64,000 bases of DNA from Diplonema papillatum (taxonomy: Eukaryota > Euglenozoa > Diplonemea > Diplonemida > Diplonemidae), in assembly GCA_030068145.1 (NCBI GenBank), contig JAPJBO010000835.1, positions 1 through 64,000 of the forward strand. Direction: 5' to 3'. Below the pieces are notes generated by a model. The model was not told where the DNA came from and searched no databases. It saw only the letters and a list, made by a program, of their open reading frames with translations. The position numbers and the translations under genes are program-made. This document shows positions 47,878-59,792 of this stretch, piece after piece (position 1 is the stretch's first letter; every line of letters begins with the position of its first letter).

Positions 47878-50800
47878 CTGATGGAGAGAGAGCCCATCGG
47901 GCCAGCGCATTCCGACAGCAATACGGGGTAGTACGAGAGGAACTCCCGTTTCTAGTCCCTGGTATCTACGGTTGTTCGATCGGACAGTGCCGTGATGCTA
48001 TGCGAGGTGCTGTTCATCAGTCACAGAGACACGTCCAGTGCGCTGGTCCGCACCGGACTCTGCTGGGCTTTTTGCGCGCGCAAGAGGCTGGCTGTCAAGT
48101 CGAAGCTGTCGGCGAGATGGATCATTTGATTTTCCAGCTGTGTGCGTGCGTTGGATACATTTGCAAGAGTGGACGCTCTGCATGAAGCCCCGTTTAGACG
48201 GGTTCCCTACTTTTTAGAGTTACAGTTCGCTTGAGAATGGGTTCTTTTATTTTTAAAGCTAATACGTGCTGCATACATGGTGCCAACTTGCGGCGAGGCA
48301 GACCCTCGTGAAGTGGTGAAAAAAAAAAATCTACGCGCCGTGGTGCCATCCGAGGTAGTGTAATTATTTCCCCCTCAGCTTGTCGTCTGTGGGGCCGGGG
48401 CCAGTCAGCCTTCACTAGCATCAACGTTTGAGCACCTTGTGTGGCGTTTCAGTAGCGTATAGACTTGTTCCCTGGATGGAGTATTGCTTGTTTCCCGCGG
48501 CATGTCGGAGGCGAAAAGGGGAGATGAAAGACCACACCGGAATCTTACCGCCGACGCTGGTGTAGTCGCGCAGGGCGTCCATGTAACGCTTGCTGTGCAT
48601 GAACAAGTACAGGTCCTCGTCGTCGACGTTTTTGAGCATCTTGCCGGAGGCGTCGGCCCACCAATCGTCTTCATCCAGGACTGGCACACCTGCAGGGGGG
48701 GTGCAAAATTGATCGATCATGTGCCACTGAAATCAACAGTTGGACCCGTTCCTCCGTGGGCTGGTTCCCGATTCGAGTTGGCAGACACACGATGGTGTGC
48801 TTTGGCCTTTTTTTAGAGTTATAGTTCGCTTGAGAATCCGGGATTTTAGAGTCTCCGGGTGACCTTCTTCGAAAGGGTTCTTTTAAAGCTAGTACGTACT
48901 GGCTGGGTTTGGGGGGGCATGCATGGCTTCTTTCGTGAACACTTTACTTGCTTGCTTTTTCGTTGAACACTTGAACGCCTACCCCAGTTGTGTCTGCGGA
49001 AGACCGTGTTAGCTTTCTTTTCACGGCAGGTTCCAACGATGCCAACTTTCTTTTTCGTATAGGCATGTTCACGTCGTGGTATGTAATTACAAAGAAAAAG
49101 ACAATCGACCCACCAATCGTCTTCATCCAGGACTGGCAAACCCGCAGGGGGGGGTGCAAAATTGATCGAGCATGTGCCACTGAAATCAACAGTTGGACCC
49201 GCTCCTCCGCGGGCTGGTTCCCGATTCGAGTAGGCAGACACACCATTCCTTTTTCAGTTGATGTTGTTCGTCCGCTACGTAGTTCATCAGTGCAAGCCCC
49301 AACGACTCCGGACATGTTCCCCATGGGTGTGTGCCACAACTATTCATGTGCGGACTCTCCTCTTTGCTGCACTCGCTACATGTCGTATTTACTGACGATC
49401 AGTCGCAGTGACCAACGCTCGTCATGGTGCGAATTGGCCCATTTTCTTGTTGAACGCCTACGCCAGTTGTGTCTGCGGAAGACCCTGCTAGCTTTCTTTA
49501 CATGGCAGGTTCCAACGCTGCCAACTTTCATCCAGGACTGGCACACCTGCAGGGGGTGTGCAAAAACTGATCGATCATGTGCCACTGAAATCAACAGTTG
49601 GACCCGTTCCTCCGCGGGCTGGTTCCCGATTTGAGTTGTTCGTCCGCTACGTAGTTCATCAGTGCAAGCCCCAACGACTCCGGACATGTTCCCCATGGTG
49701 TGTGCCACGACTATTCATGTGTGGACTCTCCACTTTGCTGCACTCGCTACATGTCGTATTTACTGACGATCAGTCGCAGTGACCAACGTTCGTCATGGTG
49801 CGAATTGGCCAGGGAAGACCCTGTTAGCTTTCTTTACATGGCAGGTTCCAACGCTGCCAACTCTCATCCAGGACTGGCACACCTGCATGGGGTGTGCAAA
49901 AACTGATCGATCATGTGCCACTGAAATCAACAGTTGGACCCGTTCCTCCGTGGGCTGGTTCCCGATTCGAGTTGGCAGACACACGATGGTGTGCTTTGGC
50001 CTTTTTTTAGAGGTATAGTTCGCTTGAGAATCCGGGATTTTAGAGTCTCCGGGTGACCTTCTTCGAAAGGGTTCTTTTAAAGCTAGTACGTACGGGCTGG
50101 GTTTGGGGGGGCATGCATGGCTTCTTTCGTGAACACTTTACTTGCTTGCTTTTTAGTTGAACACTACCCCCGGTACAACCCAGTTGTGTCTGCGGAAGAC
50201 CACGGTAGCTTTCTTTTGACGGCAGGTTCTAACGATGCCAACTTATTTTTTCGTATAGGCATGTTCACGTCGGTATGTTGTTCCAAAGAATCGACCCACC
50301 AATCGTCTTCATCCAGGACTGGCACACCCGCGGGGGGGGATGGATGTTGCTTGCCGAGGACTGCTTCCCGATCCGAGTTGGCAGATGGTGTGAAGTAACG
50401 TTCTTTTTGCGTTTGCCAGTAGTAACTGCTTCTTTACAGAGCGTACATGTTACAGCTAAAAAAAAGGAACGTTCGCGTGCAGGTTCAATCGCACAAACAA
50501 ATACTGGGCGCTCGTGCCGAAACAGATTGAAGGGGGTTGCTAAGATGTTCGTGGACCTGAAGGAAACGTTCGACTGGACCCCGGTGGCTGTCAAAACCTT
50601 TACGTGTTTGTTGACCCCTACTGTTCGACGCATCATGCCTCCTCGAAGATATTTTTGTATAAGTACCTGCTTTGTGCCTGTTGCGAAAGATCAAAGGAGG
50701 TAAACGTGCTGAAGCCCACACGAAACACAGGTAAATCTGGGCTTAGTGGCGCGCGTAAGCCTTCAACAAAAAAGACCCACTTTGTAGTTGTGCTGGTTTC

Positions 50801-51471
50801 TCCCCCTCTAGCCCTCCTTCGAAAATGAGCCTGAGGCAGTCCCTCGAGTATTTTTCAGTCCCCGACCAACCCTAGTGGGTATTTATCGATTATTCGACCC
50901 GTCCCTTTAAAGCTATGAACGAACCTGTTTCGTCGAAGAGCGCCCAGCCGCTGGTGGAGATGAGCCCGTACTCGCAGTGCGCGGGGGCCAAGTCGTCGCA
51001 CGCAAGCGAGATGTTCATCCGGTCGTCGAGCGTCCGGAACGTCCCCCGCAGGTTGCCTTCGTCCTTCCGGCTCGTGTCGCCGTGGGACCACGGCTGGAAC
51101 GTCGAGCTGCCCACAGGCTCCGCCTTCATCGTTTTCGCAGTGGAGAAGTCGCCCGTCCCCTGCTCGTAGGTGAACTTGAAGTACGCCGTCTGAATGGTGA
51201 TGCCCGTCGCGGTGGCGTTGCTTGTGAACTGCGGGACTTCCACCATCCGGTTCACGAAGGCAAGCGACGGCCTGTCTTCGAACTTGCCGTCGGCGTCGTA
51301 CTCCATGCGGAGCAGCGAGTCCGTCAGGACGGTGAACCTCGCCTTGCCCACCGTCTTCATCGCGTTCGCCGACGCCTGCGAGTTGTAGTCGAGGAGCTCA
51401 TACTTCGTCGTCGTCGCTGCTGCAAGAGCCGCGAAGCCCAACGCCACGGCAAAGCGCCGCGAAGTAGCCAT
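43208..51471 (-). CDS. Secreted GH31 family alpha-glycosidase, four exons
   Basis: Exons (minus strand) are 51471-50925, 48689-48538, 46683-45882 and 44793-43208. Junction phases agree (547+152+802+1586 nt, about 1,028 residues) and introns are GT..AG. Residues 1-19 are a signal peptide. Exon 1 is the GH31 N-terminal domain; exon 2 supplies the LYLFMHSKRYMDALRDYTSV block found before the catalytic barrel in GH31. In exon 3, FVFDMNWH (about 271-278) matches the conserved substrate-binding region. WWIDWQQG places the likely nucleophile Asp near residue 380, where most GH31 enzymes have WIDMNE. The RWGGLGNHRY and GFSGD blocks give the likely acid/base Asp near 449. Exon 4 holds the end of the barrel, beta-sandwich domains and a Cys-rich PAN/apple-like tail. 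Substrate specificity cannot be told. The last 35 or so residues after VVGLS start at a gtatgc word and may be intronic or a read-through tail. Confidence 0.85.
44794..45881 (-). other. GH31 intron 3 with duplicated acceptor region
   Basis: The intron runs from donor gtatgc (45881-45876) to acceptor cctcag (44799-44794). It holds two nearly identical units of about 190 bases (44787-44976 and 44977-45170) and a partial third (45318-45425). Each begins with the exon-4 start and the acceptor itself (ggctgatgcctgagg), so the true 3' splice site has two decoy copies upstream. The remainder holds an inverted-repeat element (45426-45638) and a copy of the ggatccggggtt repeat. Confidence 0.75.
45426..45638. 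mobile_element. Terminal-inverted-repeat element (MITE-like), 213 bp
   Basis: The ends cctaccctcccccgtgcata and the inverted tatgcacaggggggaggggt are about 30-base inverted repeats, with TA on each outer side. Internal taagatggat and atccatctta words are shared with the element at 36255-36912. No coding frame. It lies inside GH31 intron 3. Confidence 0.85.
47467..47734 (+). rRNA. 28S rRNA 3'-region fragment 1
   Basis: Plus strand, from cacccactaacagggaacgt through gtcgtgagacaggttggttt, agtacgagaggaactcccg and ggattatggctgaacgcctc to the gtctagaggaatgcgtgag region. It is opposite in orientation to the host GH31 gene and lacks most of the 28S. Confidence 0.9.
47735..48001 (+). rRNA. 28S rRNA 3'-region fragment 2
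   Basis: It starts upstream of fragment 1 in rRNA order (gcaagcgttcacagcgacgt, then gatgtcggctcttcctaac, then tggattgttcacccactaac) and stops abruptly at gtgccgtgatgcta. It has a small deletion after gacaggtt. The two fragments are head-to-tail, as if from a rearranged rDNA tandem. Confidence 0.9.
48690..50924 (-). other. GH31 intron 1 with serial partial copies of exon 2
   Basis: The intron runs from donor gttcgt (50924-50919) to acceptor ctgcag (48695-48690). The 5' end of exon 2 together with its acceptor (tcatccaggactggcacacc followed by tgcagggg) recurs near 49122, 49528, 49864 and 50309 in blocks of about 340-450 bases. The blocks share gccactgaaatcaacagttg, ttcccgattcgagt and gtgtctgcggaagacc. 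The rest holds copies of the gtctccgggtgacc repeat and the element at 50648-50770. Confidence 0.8.
50648..50770 (+). repeat. Conserved dispersed element, copy 2
   Basis: Counterpart of 7683-7806, sharing gatcaaaggaggtaaa and cacacgaaacacaggtaaat. Immediately after it, tctccccctcta..ctccttcgaa..ggcag(t/c)ccctcgag (about 50800-50870) matches 43228-43290 at the end of the GH31 gene. Confidence 0.6.
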
Positions 51472-51534
51472 GGTTTCCCCTGCAAAGGCCTTTTTCAGTT
51501 GGTTCTTTGTCTAAGTCGGTATTTTCGGTAGGAT

Positions 51535-54215
51535 GTGGAAGCAGTGACCTCTTCGTGACTCTGCTCAACGTGTAAGCAGCTAACTCTGTTCAATGTGCAC
51601 TCTGTCGATGTGCAAGCAGTGACTCTGCTCGATGTGCACTCTGCCGACGTGTAAGCAAGTGACTCTGCTCAATGTGCACTCTGTCGACGTGCAAGCAGTG
51701 ACTCTGCTCGATGTGCAAGCAGTGACTCTGCTCGATGTGCAAGCAGTGACTCTGCTCGATGTGCAAGCAGTGACTCTGCTCGATGTGCACTCTGCCGACG
51801 TGTAAGCAAGTGACTCTGCTCAATGTGCACTCTGTCGACGTGCAAGCAGTGACTCTGTCGATGTGCAAGCAGTGACTCTGCTCGATGTGCAAGCAGTGAC
51901 TCTGCTCAATGTGCACTCTGTCGACGTGCAAGCAGTGACTCTGCTCGATGTGCAAGCAGTGACTCTGCTCGATGTGCACTCTGCCGACGTGTAAGCAAGT
52001 GACTCTGCTCAATGTGCACTCTGTCGACGTGCAAGCAGTGACTCTGCTCGATGTGCAAGCAGTGACTCTGCTCGATGTGCAAGCAGTGACTCTGCTCGAT
52101 GTGCAAGCAGTGACTCTGCTCGATGTGCAAGCAGTGACTCTGCTCGATGTGCAAGCAGTGACTCTGCTCGATGTGCAAGCAGTGACTCTGCTCGATGTGC
52201 AAGCAGTGACTCTGCTCGATGTGCACTCTGCCGACGTGTAAGCAAGTGACTCTGCTCAATGTGCACTCTGTCGACGTGCAAGCAGTGACTCTGCTCGATG
52301 TGCAAGCAGTGACTCTGCTCGATGTGCACTCTGCCGACGTGCAAGCAGTGACTCTGCTCGATGTGCAAGCAGTGACTCTGCTCGATGTGCAAGCAGTGAC
52401 TCTGCTCGATGTGCAAGCAGTGACTCTGCTCGATGTGCAAGCAGTGACTCTGCTCGATGTGCAAGCAGTGACTCTGCTCGATGTGCAAGCAGTGACTCTG
52501 CTCGATGTGCAAGCAGTGACTCTGCTCGATGTGCAAGCAGTGACTCTGCTCGATGTGCAAGCAGTGACTCTGCTCGATGTGCACTCTGCCGACGTGTAAG
52601 CAAGTGACTCTGCTCAATGTGCACTCTGTCGACGTGCAAGCAGTGACTCTGTCGACGTGCAAGCAGTGACTCTGCTCGATGTGCAACCAGTGACTCTGCT
52701 CGATGTGCAACCAGTGACTCTGCTCGATGTGCAAGCAGTGACTCTGCTCGATGTGCACTCTGCCGACGTGCAAGCAGTGACTCTGCTCGATGTGCACTCT
52801 GCCGACGTGTAAGCAGTGACTCTGCTCGATGTGCAAGCAGTGACTCTGCTCGATGTGCAAGCAGTGACTCTGCTCGATGTGCAAGCAGTGACTCTGCTCG
52901 ATGTGCAAGCAGTGACTCTGCTCGATGTGCAAGCAGTGACTCTGCTCGATGTGCAAGCAGTGACTCTGCTCGATGTGCAAGCAGTGACTCTGCTCGATGT
53001 GCAAGCAGTGACTCTGCTCGATGTGCAAGCAGTGACTCTGCTCGATGTGCAAGCAGTGACTCTGCTCGATGTGCAAGCAGTGACTCTGCTCGATGTGCAA
53101 GCAGTGACTCTGCTCGATGTGCAAGCAGTGACTCTGCTCGATGTGCAAGCAGTGACTCTGCTCGATGTGCACTCTGCCGACGTGTAAGCAAGTGACTCTG
53201 CTCAATGTGCACTCTGTCGACGTGCAAGCAGTGACTCTGTCGACGTGCAAGCAGTGACTCTGCTCGATGTGCAACCAGTGACTCTGCTCGATGTGCAACC
53301 AGTGACTCTGCTCGATGTGCAAGCAGTGACTCTGCTCGATGTGCACTCTGCCGACGTGCAAGCAGTGACTCTGCTCGATGTGCACTCTGCCGACGTGTAA
53401 GCAGTGACTCTGCTCGATGTGCAAGCAGTGACTCTGCTCGATGTGCAAGCAGTGACTCTGCTCGATGTGCAAGCAGTGACTCTGCTCGATGTGCAAGCAG
53501 TGACTCTGCTCGATGTGCAAGCAGTGACTCTGCTCGATGTGCAAGCAGTGACTCTGCTCGATGTGCAAGCAGTGACTCTGCTCGATGTGCAAGCAGTGAC
53601 TCTGCTCGATGTGCACTCTGCCGACGTGTAAGCAAGTGACTCTGCTCAATGTGCACTCTGTCGACGTGCAAGCAGTGACTCTGTCGACGTGCAAGCAGTG
53701 ACTCTGCTCGATGTGCAACCAGTGACTCTGCTCGATGTGCAAGCAGTGACTCTGCTCGATGTGCAAGCAGTGACTCTGCTCGATGTGCACTCTGCCGACG
53801 TGCAAGCAGTGACTCTGCTCGATGTGCACTCTGCCGACGTGTAAGCAAGTGACTCTGCTCAATGTGCACTCTGTCGACGTGCAAGCAGTGACTCTGTCGA
53901 CGTGCAAGCAGTGACTCTGCTCGATGTGCAACCAGTGACTCTGCTCGATGTGCAAGCAGTGACTCTGCTCGATGTGCAAGCAGTGACTCTGCTCGATGTG
54001 CACTCTGCCGACGTGCAAGCAGTGACTCTGCTCGATGTGCACTCTGCCGACGTGTAAGCAAGTGGCTCTGCTCAATGTGCACTCTGTCGACGTGCAAGCA
54101 GTGACTCTGCTCGATGTGCAAGCAGTGACTCTGCTCGATGTGCAAGCAGTGACTCTGCTCGATGTGCAAGCAGTGACTCTGCTCGATGTGCACTCTGCTC
54201 GACGTGCAAGCAGTG
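51535..54215. repeat. 24-bp minisatellite, about 2.7 kb, with higher-order structure
   Basis: The base unit is gtgactctgctcgatgtgca plus agca, repeated about 110 times. Variant units (cactctgccgacgtgtaagc; the ctcaatgtgcactctgtcgac run; aaccagtg) recur as a block at about 52220, 52580, 53180, 53620, 53835 and 54045, showing higher-order duplication. Both strands stay open for hundreds of codons because 24 is a multiple of three. The array starts about 65 bases upstream of the GH31 start codon. No independent coding evidence. Confidence 0.95.
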
Positions 54216-56377
54216 AGGCCCCATGGGCATGCTCCCCTAATACGTGTTCCCATTTGCAATCGCTGATCTGCGCGCGAGAAAGAGCAAGAGAAAGAATGGG
54301 AAGTTTCGTGGGTTGGGGGCTAAGGCAATGGTGTAAAAAAAAAAAGAAAAAAATGCGCAAATCGCAGTTGGGCGAGAAACATTCCCCCCAAAAGATGAAG
54401 CGGAGAGGTGCGCGGCGGTTGGCCGCGTGGCGGGAGGCAGAGATTTAGTTGTTTTCCTGGCAGTATGTCGTGGATTGGAGAAGGTAGTAAGTTCGTGTAT
54501 CCGACGATCCCGTGGGACGTACAGAATGGGCGTCTTTCGACCTCTTGTTTGTTTTGTGAGGTAGGCTTTTTCTTTCTGTGTTTCCGGCGAAATTCACACA
54601 GTTGGGAGCGTTCTTTTTTCGTTCTCAGAGGGCACACTTCTTTTCCTACGATCTTCACCCAACCGTTCATTGCAGCTGAACCTGTCCGACGACAACGAAG
54701 ACAAGACGGCAAGACTTCACAGGTGTACCCGGGACTGGAGTCGGAGAGGGTTGCTGTTTCTCTTCGGGATAGCTAAGAGAGTCGTGAGGTACTGGCAACA
54801 CCAGAGGCAGCGAAGAGAAGTAGCCTCGACGTGCTTCAGCACGTTCTAAGAAGCGTCTATCCCCGTCAGTTAGCACAATTGTATCCCTGTCCGTGAACTC
54901 AATCGTTGGACGAGCAATGAATGATGCCTAACCCTGATGGTCGATGAGCACGATTGTTGGACACGTCTGGTGCCAGCACCGGACTTAACATAAATGGAGG
55001 AATGCCGGAAACGAGGACACGCACAAGTTCGGAACAATTCGCTGCTCACGTCGGGCGGTCGCATCCCCCCTAGAATTGTGTGCACTCTCCCTGGAAAGGG
55101 ATACTCTCCTCCTCGCCCGGTGCGCAAGCGAGGAGGTGAATATACGGTGTTTTTCTCGAATTAGCGGGGGGGTAATAACCGTCCGTGTGCAAGGTGTCAG
55201 TTCTAGCATTAAGCATATGAGCCCACCCGACGGCACCCCTTAAGTGGGCGTCGTTTTCGGTTCCCAGCGGTACCCACAAATTCTTGAGAAGATGCTCGGT
55301 CCTAAGTCTGGACCCCCAGCAGTGTTTTTTGGGGGTTTCGGAGAACAAGTTTTTAGCGTCAAAGTTCGCGTTTGCATGAGTTTTCCAGCTGAAACACGGC
55401 GAAAAAAGCCCTCGCATCTTTTTTTTTGTGTCCCAAATTGCCTTCACTGTAGCTTGCCTACATGGCCTTCCCTATTACAGAGAATCTTGGCAGTTCCCAG
55501 GCGCAAAGTTCTTTAGCTGGGTGACCGAGTGACCGAGCCACGAGATAAAGGACCGAAAAAAACGGGAGTCGTCAGAAACCAAAACCTAAGACCAACCACT
55601 CAGGTGGGCCTAAAACGCTCCGAAAATCCAGGAAAAGTGGTCGGATGCTCGTTTCGGTGGAATAATGGCTGCTGGCTGTGATACATGCAGCAGTCGTGGT
55701 TAACCCTTTAATAGTGCGTTGCTCAGGGTAGTCGAAGGCCTGACAATCACACTAATGCAACAAATTTACGACCCTTTAACGGACGGGGACATATTCACTG
55801 TGCTTCCAGAGTAAAGACACGTCAAAAAGGAACGATGGTTGCTGCTGTGAAGAGATGTGCTGCGAAGCCTTTGCAAGGAGCACAAATTCCCATTGTGGAG
55901 TCGTAAAACTGTCGAGTTCGACCCATCGATTCCCGAGAAGGCTTTCTGCGCCTTGGACAACCTCCGTCCGTAAGGGATTTAATCGGTCGTGACAACACGG
56001 GAGCAGGTACAGGCGTTTAGCGCTTTCGTCACAACCCGGGAGCCTGTTCTGCAGCACCGTCACGAGTTGGTCCGATTGTTGGTGCAGAAACAGAACAGGC
56101 ACCGGAGCACGAGCGTTTGTTTGTGCACCTTAACATGTGTTCTGATTAAACCGCTGCCACGCTCTTAGACTGTATATTTTTTTTAGCTGTAACGAGCACT
56201 GTCTCCAGGGAAGCAGCAATTTCTGCAAAAAAGGGAAATGAAAAACAGCTAAGCCAGTCAATCCCACCAGTTCCAGGAGATAGGGTTCGCTGGCTTAACA
56301 GCTCAGCAGATATGCGGCAGTATGCGAAAACGGTACAAAAAAAAAGAATGGGCGTGGGTTTGTTTGTAACGTGTCGG
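54216..56377. other. Spacer; no convincing gene
   Basis: Only short frames are seen. A minus-strand frame at 55776-56102 (108 codons) has fairly protein-like composition but no motif I recognise. Confidence 0.3.
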
Positions 56378-56690
56378 AAGAAATACTCGACGTAGCTGCT
56401 TCGACTCCGAATGGAAGGGGGGAAATATAGAGGTAAGGGGCAAATACAATACAAACACAATCTGATTTGTTCTTCGCTTACACCACCGTGTGTTGTTTTC
56501 TCACTCAGGACTTTTGACCTGTTGTGTTTGTGTGATTTGTCGTGTAGGGGTAGACCCGCATGACCTCACGTCCGTTCAACACGTGGTTCGGTAGTTACAG
56601 CACTTTGGATCCCTTCTGTTCTTTGTCGGGCAGCATCGTCGAGCATTTCCTTTCAAGCTGGCGCTTATGTGAAAAAACGAGCAACAACTT
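56378..56690 (+). repeat. Dispersed repeat, intact (empty-site) copy
   Basis: This is the uninterrupted version of the 36198-37130 repeat, running from gaaatactcgacgtagctgc through atatagaggtaaggggcaaa to gctggcgcttatgtgaaaa. It shows the ancestral site of the inverted-repeat element. Confidence 0.8.
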
Positions 56691-56958
56691 GGCCCAGCGG
56701 GTCCTCCTGAGACCTGCACGGAGCCCAATCGAACCAATACAGCCCGTGTGCCCTGTTTCTCCCACCCACCGCGAGGGACGGAGGGTGGTGAAGGTCGCCA
56801 TGCAAATTTGAACACACCCAACAGCGCCGTGGGCAACTGTTCCTTTTTTCGGGTCCTGCGCGTCCGCAGCGCACCGCTGTGCCGCGGGTCAATGCTACAG
56901 ATACAACGCCAGTGGTTCTCGCGGTGCTCGCCTGCCTGCCCGCGGGCCCATCGACACC

Positions 56959-57351
56959 ATGCCAGCAACGAAGGCGGACAACGGCAAGGTCGAGCGGGGC
57001 CTGTGGGAGGACGAGATCCGTGTGCTGAGGCAACTGACGCGGGAGCCCATGCTTCTGTCGCACGAGAGGCACCCGGCCCCGCCGAGCCTGGACATCACAG
57101 AATGCGACCTGGCGGCGATGGTGCGAAGCGGCGGCGGGATGGGCGTGCAACTAGAACGACGTTCCGTTGGTTCCGGTTGGCAGAACAAGCGCAGACCTTT
57201 CGAATCCGGTGGAGGGAGTCTGACGCGCCGCCGTGCACATCGAAGCGCACCTCGTGTGCAGTTGCACGCGTGTAGAATCACCAGCCTTGAGCTGTGGACA
57301 CAGTACGGTGTTCCTACATTATTCCATGATGGCAAGCACGCTCGTCACTGA
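56959..57351 (+). CDS. Hypothetical protein or exon fragment
   Basis: An ATG in good context (gacaccATGCC) opens a frame of 130 codons. The first 55 residues are charged, amphipathic and protein-like (EDEIRVLRQLTREP, LDITECDLAAM); the later part is Gly/Arg-rich and less convincing. A gatggtgcga word at about 57117 could be a splice donor after which the frame no longer matters. The opposite strand is also open over much of this G+C-rich stretch, so the call is weak. I recognise no family. Confidence 0.25.
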   Translation: MPATKADNGKVERGLWEDEIRVLRQLTREPMLLSHERHPAPPSLDITECDLAAMVRSGGGMGVQLERRSVGSGWQNKRRPFESGGGSLTRRRAHRSAPRVQLHACRITSLELWTQYGVPTLFHDGKHARH

Positions 57352-57890
57352 GCCGGTCCACCCCCGGCTGATGGACTGTGAGCCATTCGGGGGGAGTGCA
57401 CAGCCATGATAATGGAATGATGCCCGAAGCCGAGCCCGACATCATCATCATACGGCGTCAAGCACCACCTTAAAGGGATGTCTTCGGTTTTTGGTGCCTT
57501 TGACGGCCTTGACAGGTCAGCGAACTCCGCAGGCACCGGTATCGTATGCTTCCCTGCGCCCCCACGTCTACAAGACTCGCTTGGCGGCAGCCTCAACGAG
57601 AATGCCGGCAGCTCGGTCTGTGTTCCACGCAAACCACGCTAAAGCTGGTGCGGGATGTTTAGCAGCGGCTGCCAAACAATCCCGTGACACCGCGCAATGT
57701 GGCACAACGCTCTTTTTGGTTTATTCGATTGCTTTTGATGGGGGCGGGAGAAGAGCTTTTGTGTGTGGGGATGGGGGACAAACATGGAAAGATGCCAAAA
57801 AAAAAAAAGGGGGGGGTGCAGGGAGTGTCGGCAGAAAGATTCTGCCAAAGTACGATGCCGTGCACGTGCGGGGGGTATGCGAATTGTAAC
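57352..57890. other. Non-coding stretch; nothing recognised
   Basis: No gene is supported; an A-run followed by a G-run lies at about 57798-57817. Confidence 0.3.
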
Positions 57891-57892
57891 CA

Positions 57893-58050
57893 ACAATCTC
57901 TAAACCCAGACAACCGGAGTCCTCTGCTCTGAAGAATGCTTCTGTGGGTCCTCCTTGTGCACACGTTTTACAGCAATCTCTAAACCCAGACAACCGGAGT
58001 ACTCTGCTCTGAAGAATGCCTCCGTGGGTCTACCTTGTGCACACGGTGAG
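57893..58050 (+). repeat. Two-copy direct repeat
   Basis: A unit of about 80 bases (caatctctaaacccagacaa, then ccggagt(c/a)ctctgctctg, then aagaatgc..gtgggtc, then ccttgtgcacac) occurs twice in a row. Confidence 0.9.
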
Positions 58051-58203
58051 GTCCAGCTTCAGAAGCTGGAGGTAAAGAAAGTGTGCCTCCCAAAGGTCGG
58101 GTGTGCTATAACCAAAACGCGTATAAATGCACATCCGAAACGCGGGTGTGACACCCGCTTTGTAACACCTCCAGCTTTAACTCCTGCTTCTGCGGCGTGC
58201 AGG
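58043..58203. repeat. Hairpin-rich dispersed repeat, member 5
   Basis: Contains tccagcttcagaagctgga, aaccaaaacgcgtataaatg, acatccgaaacgcgggtgtg and ctccagctttaactcc, in the same order as the other members but with more substitutions. Confidence 0.7.
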
Positions 58204-59419
<1,216 letters not shown>

Positions 59420-59792
59420 GTCTTTGCCAGGTGCATGCCTAGGCCCTCTCCTCCCGTTTTCCTTCTGAATTTTTTGCACTTTGCAAACTTTGTAGCAAAG
59501 GCTGCTCAGGAAAAATAGTGGACTACTCCCCGTTGGGTACATTTCATCGGAATCGTCCCCCCAAGGCAGGTTATGAGGTTCTTGGATTTCTCCGGTTTTT
59601 TCGCGACGTAAAACCTCAGACGTTCAGAAACAGAGAAGAGAAGCGGAGGACAGTGGTTGATTCGAAATTAGCGAGAGAGGGAAAGTGTTTGGTTGAAGTT
59701 TTGAAGCAGTGGCGTTGCACTGGAAAAGAAATGCGGAGGGCGATGCCTCCGGGTGTAACCCTACTACCCAAGAACTTGCGAAGAAAGATGGA

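Larger units (their letters stand above)
46684..48537 (-). other. GH31 intron 2 with repeats and 28S fragments
   Basis: The intron runs from donor gtgtgg (48537-48532) to acceptor ccgcag (46689-46684), 1,854 nt. It contains two 28S fragments, several copies of a 60-80-base repeat with gggatccggggtt and gtctccgggtgatcattg (near 46710, 46790 and 47240), and a piece of the actcgacgtagctgcttt family near 47100. No separate gene is seen. Confidence 0.7.

Noticed and set aside
51535-54215. CRISPR-like array of regularly spaced repeats
   Set aside because: Units abut with no unique spacers, and the host is eukaryotic; it is a minisatellite.
52009-54360. Long minus-strand reading frames (up to 783 codons) over the 24-bp array
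   Set aside because: They exist only because the unit length is a multiple of three; nothing non-repetitive supports coding.
56665-57150. Minus-strand protein opposite the hypothetical plus-strand frame
   Set aside because: Arg/Ala/His-rich composition typical of a shadow frame in G+C-rich DNA.
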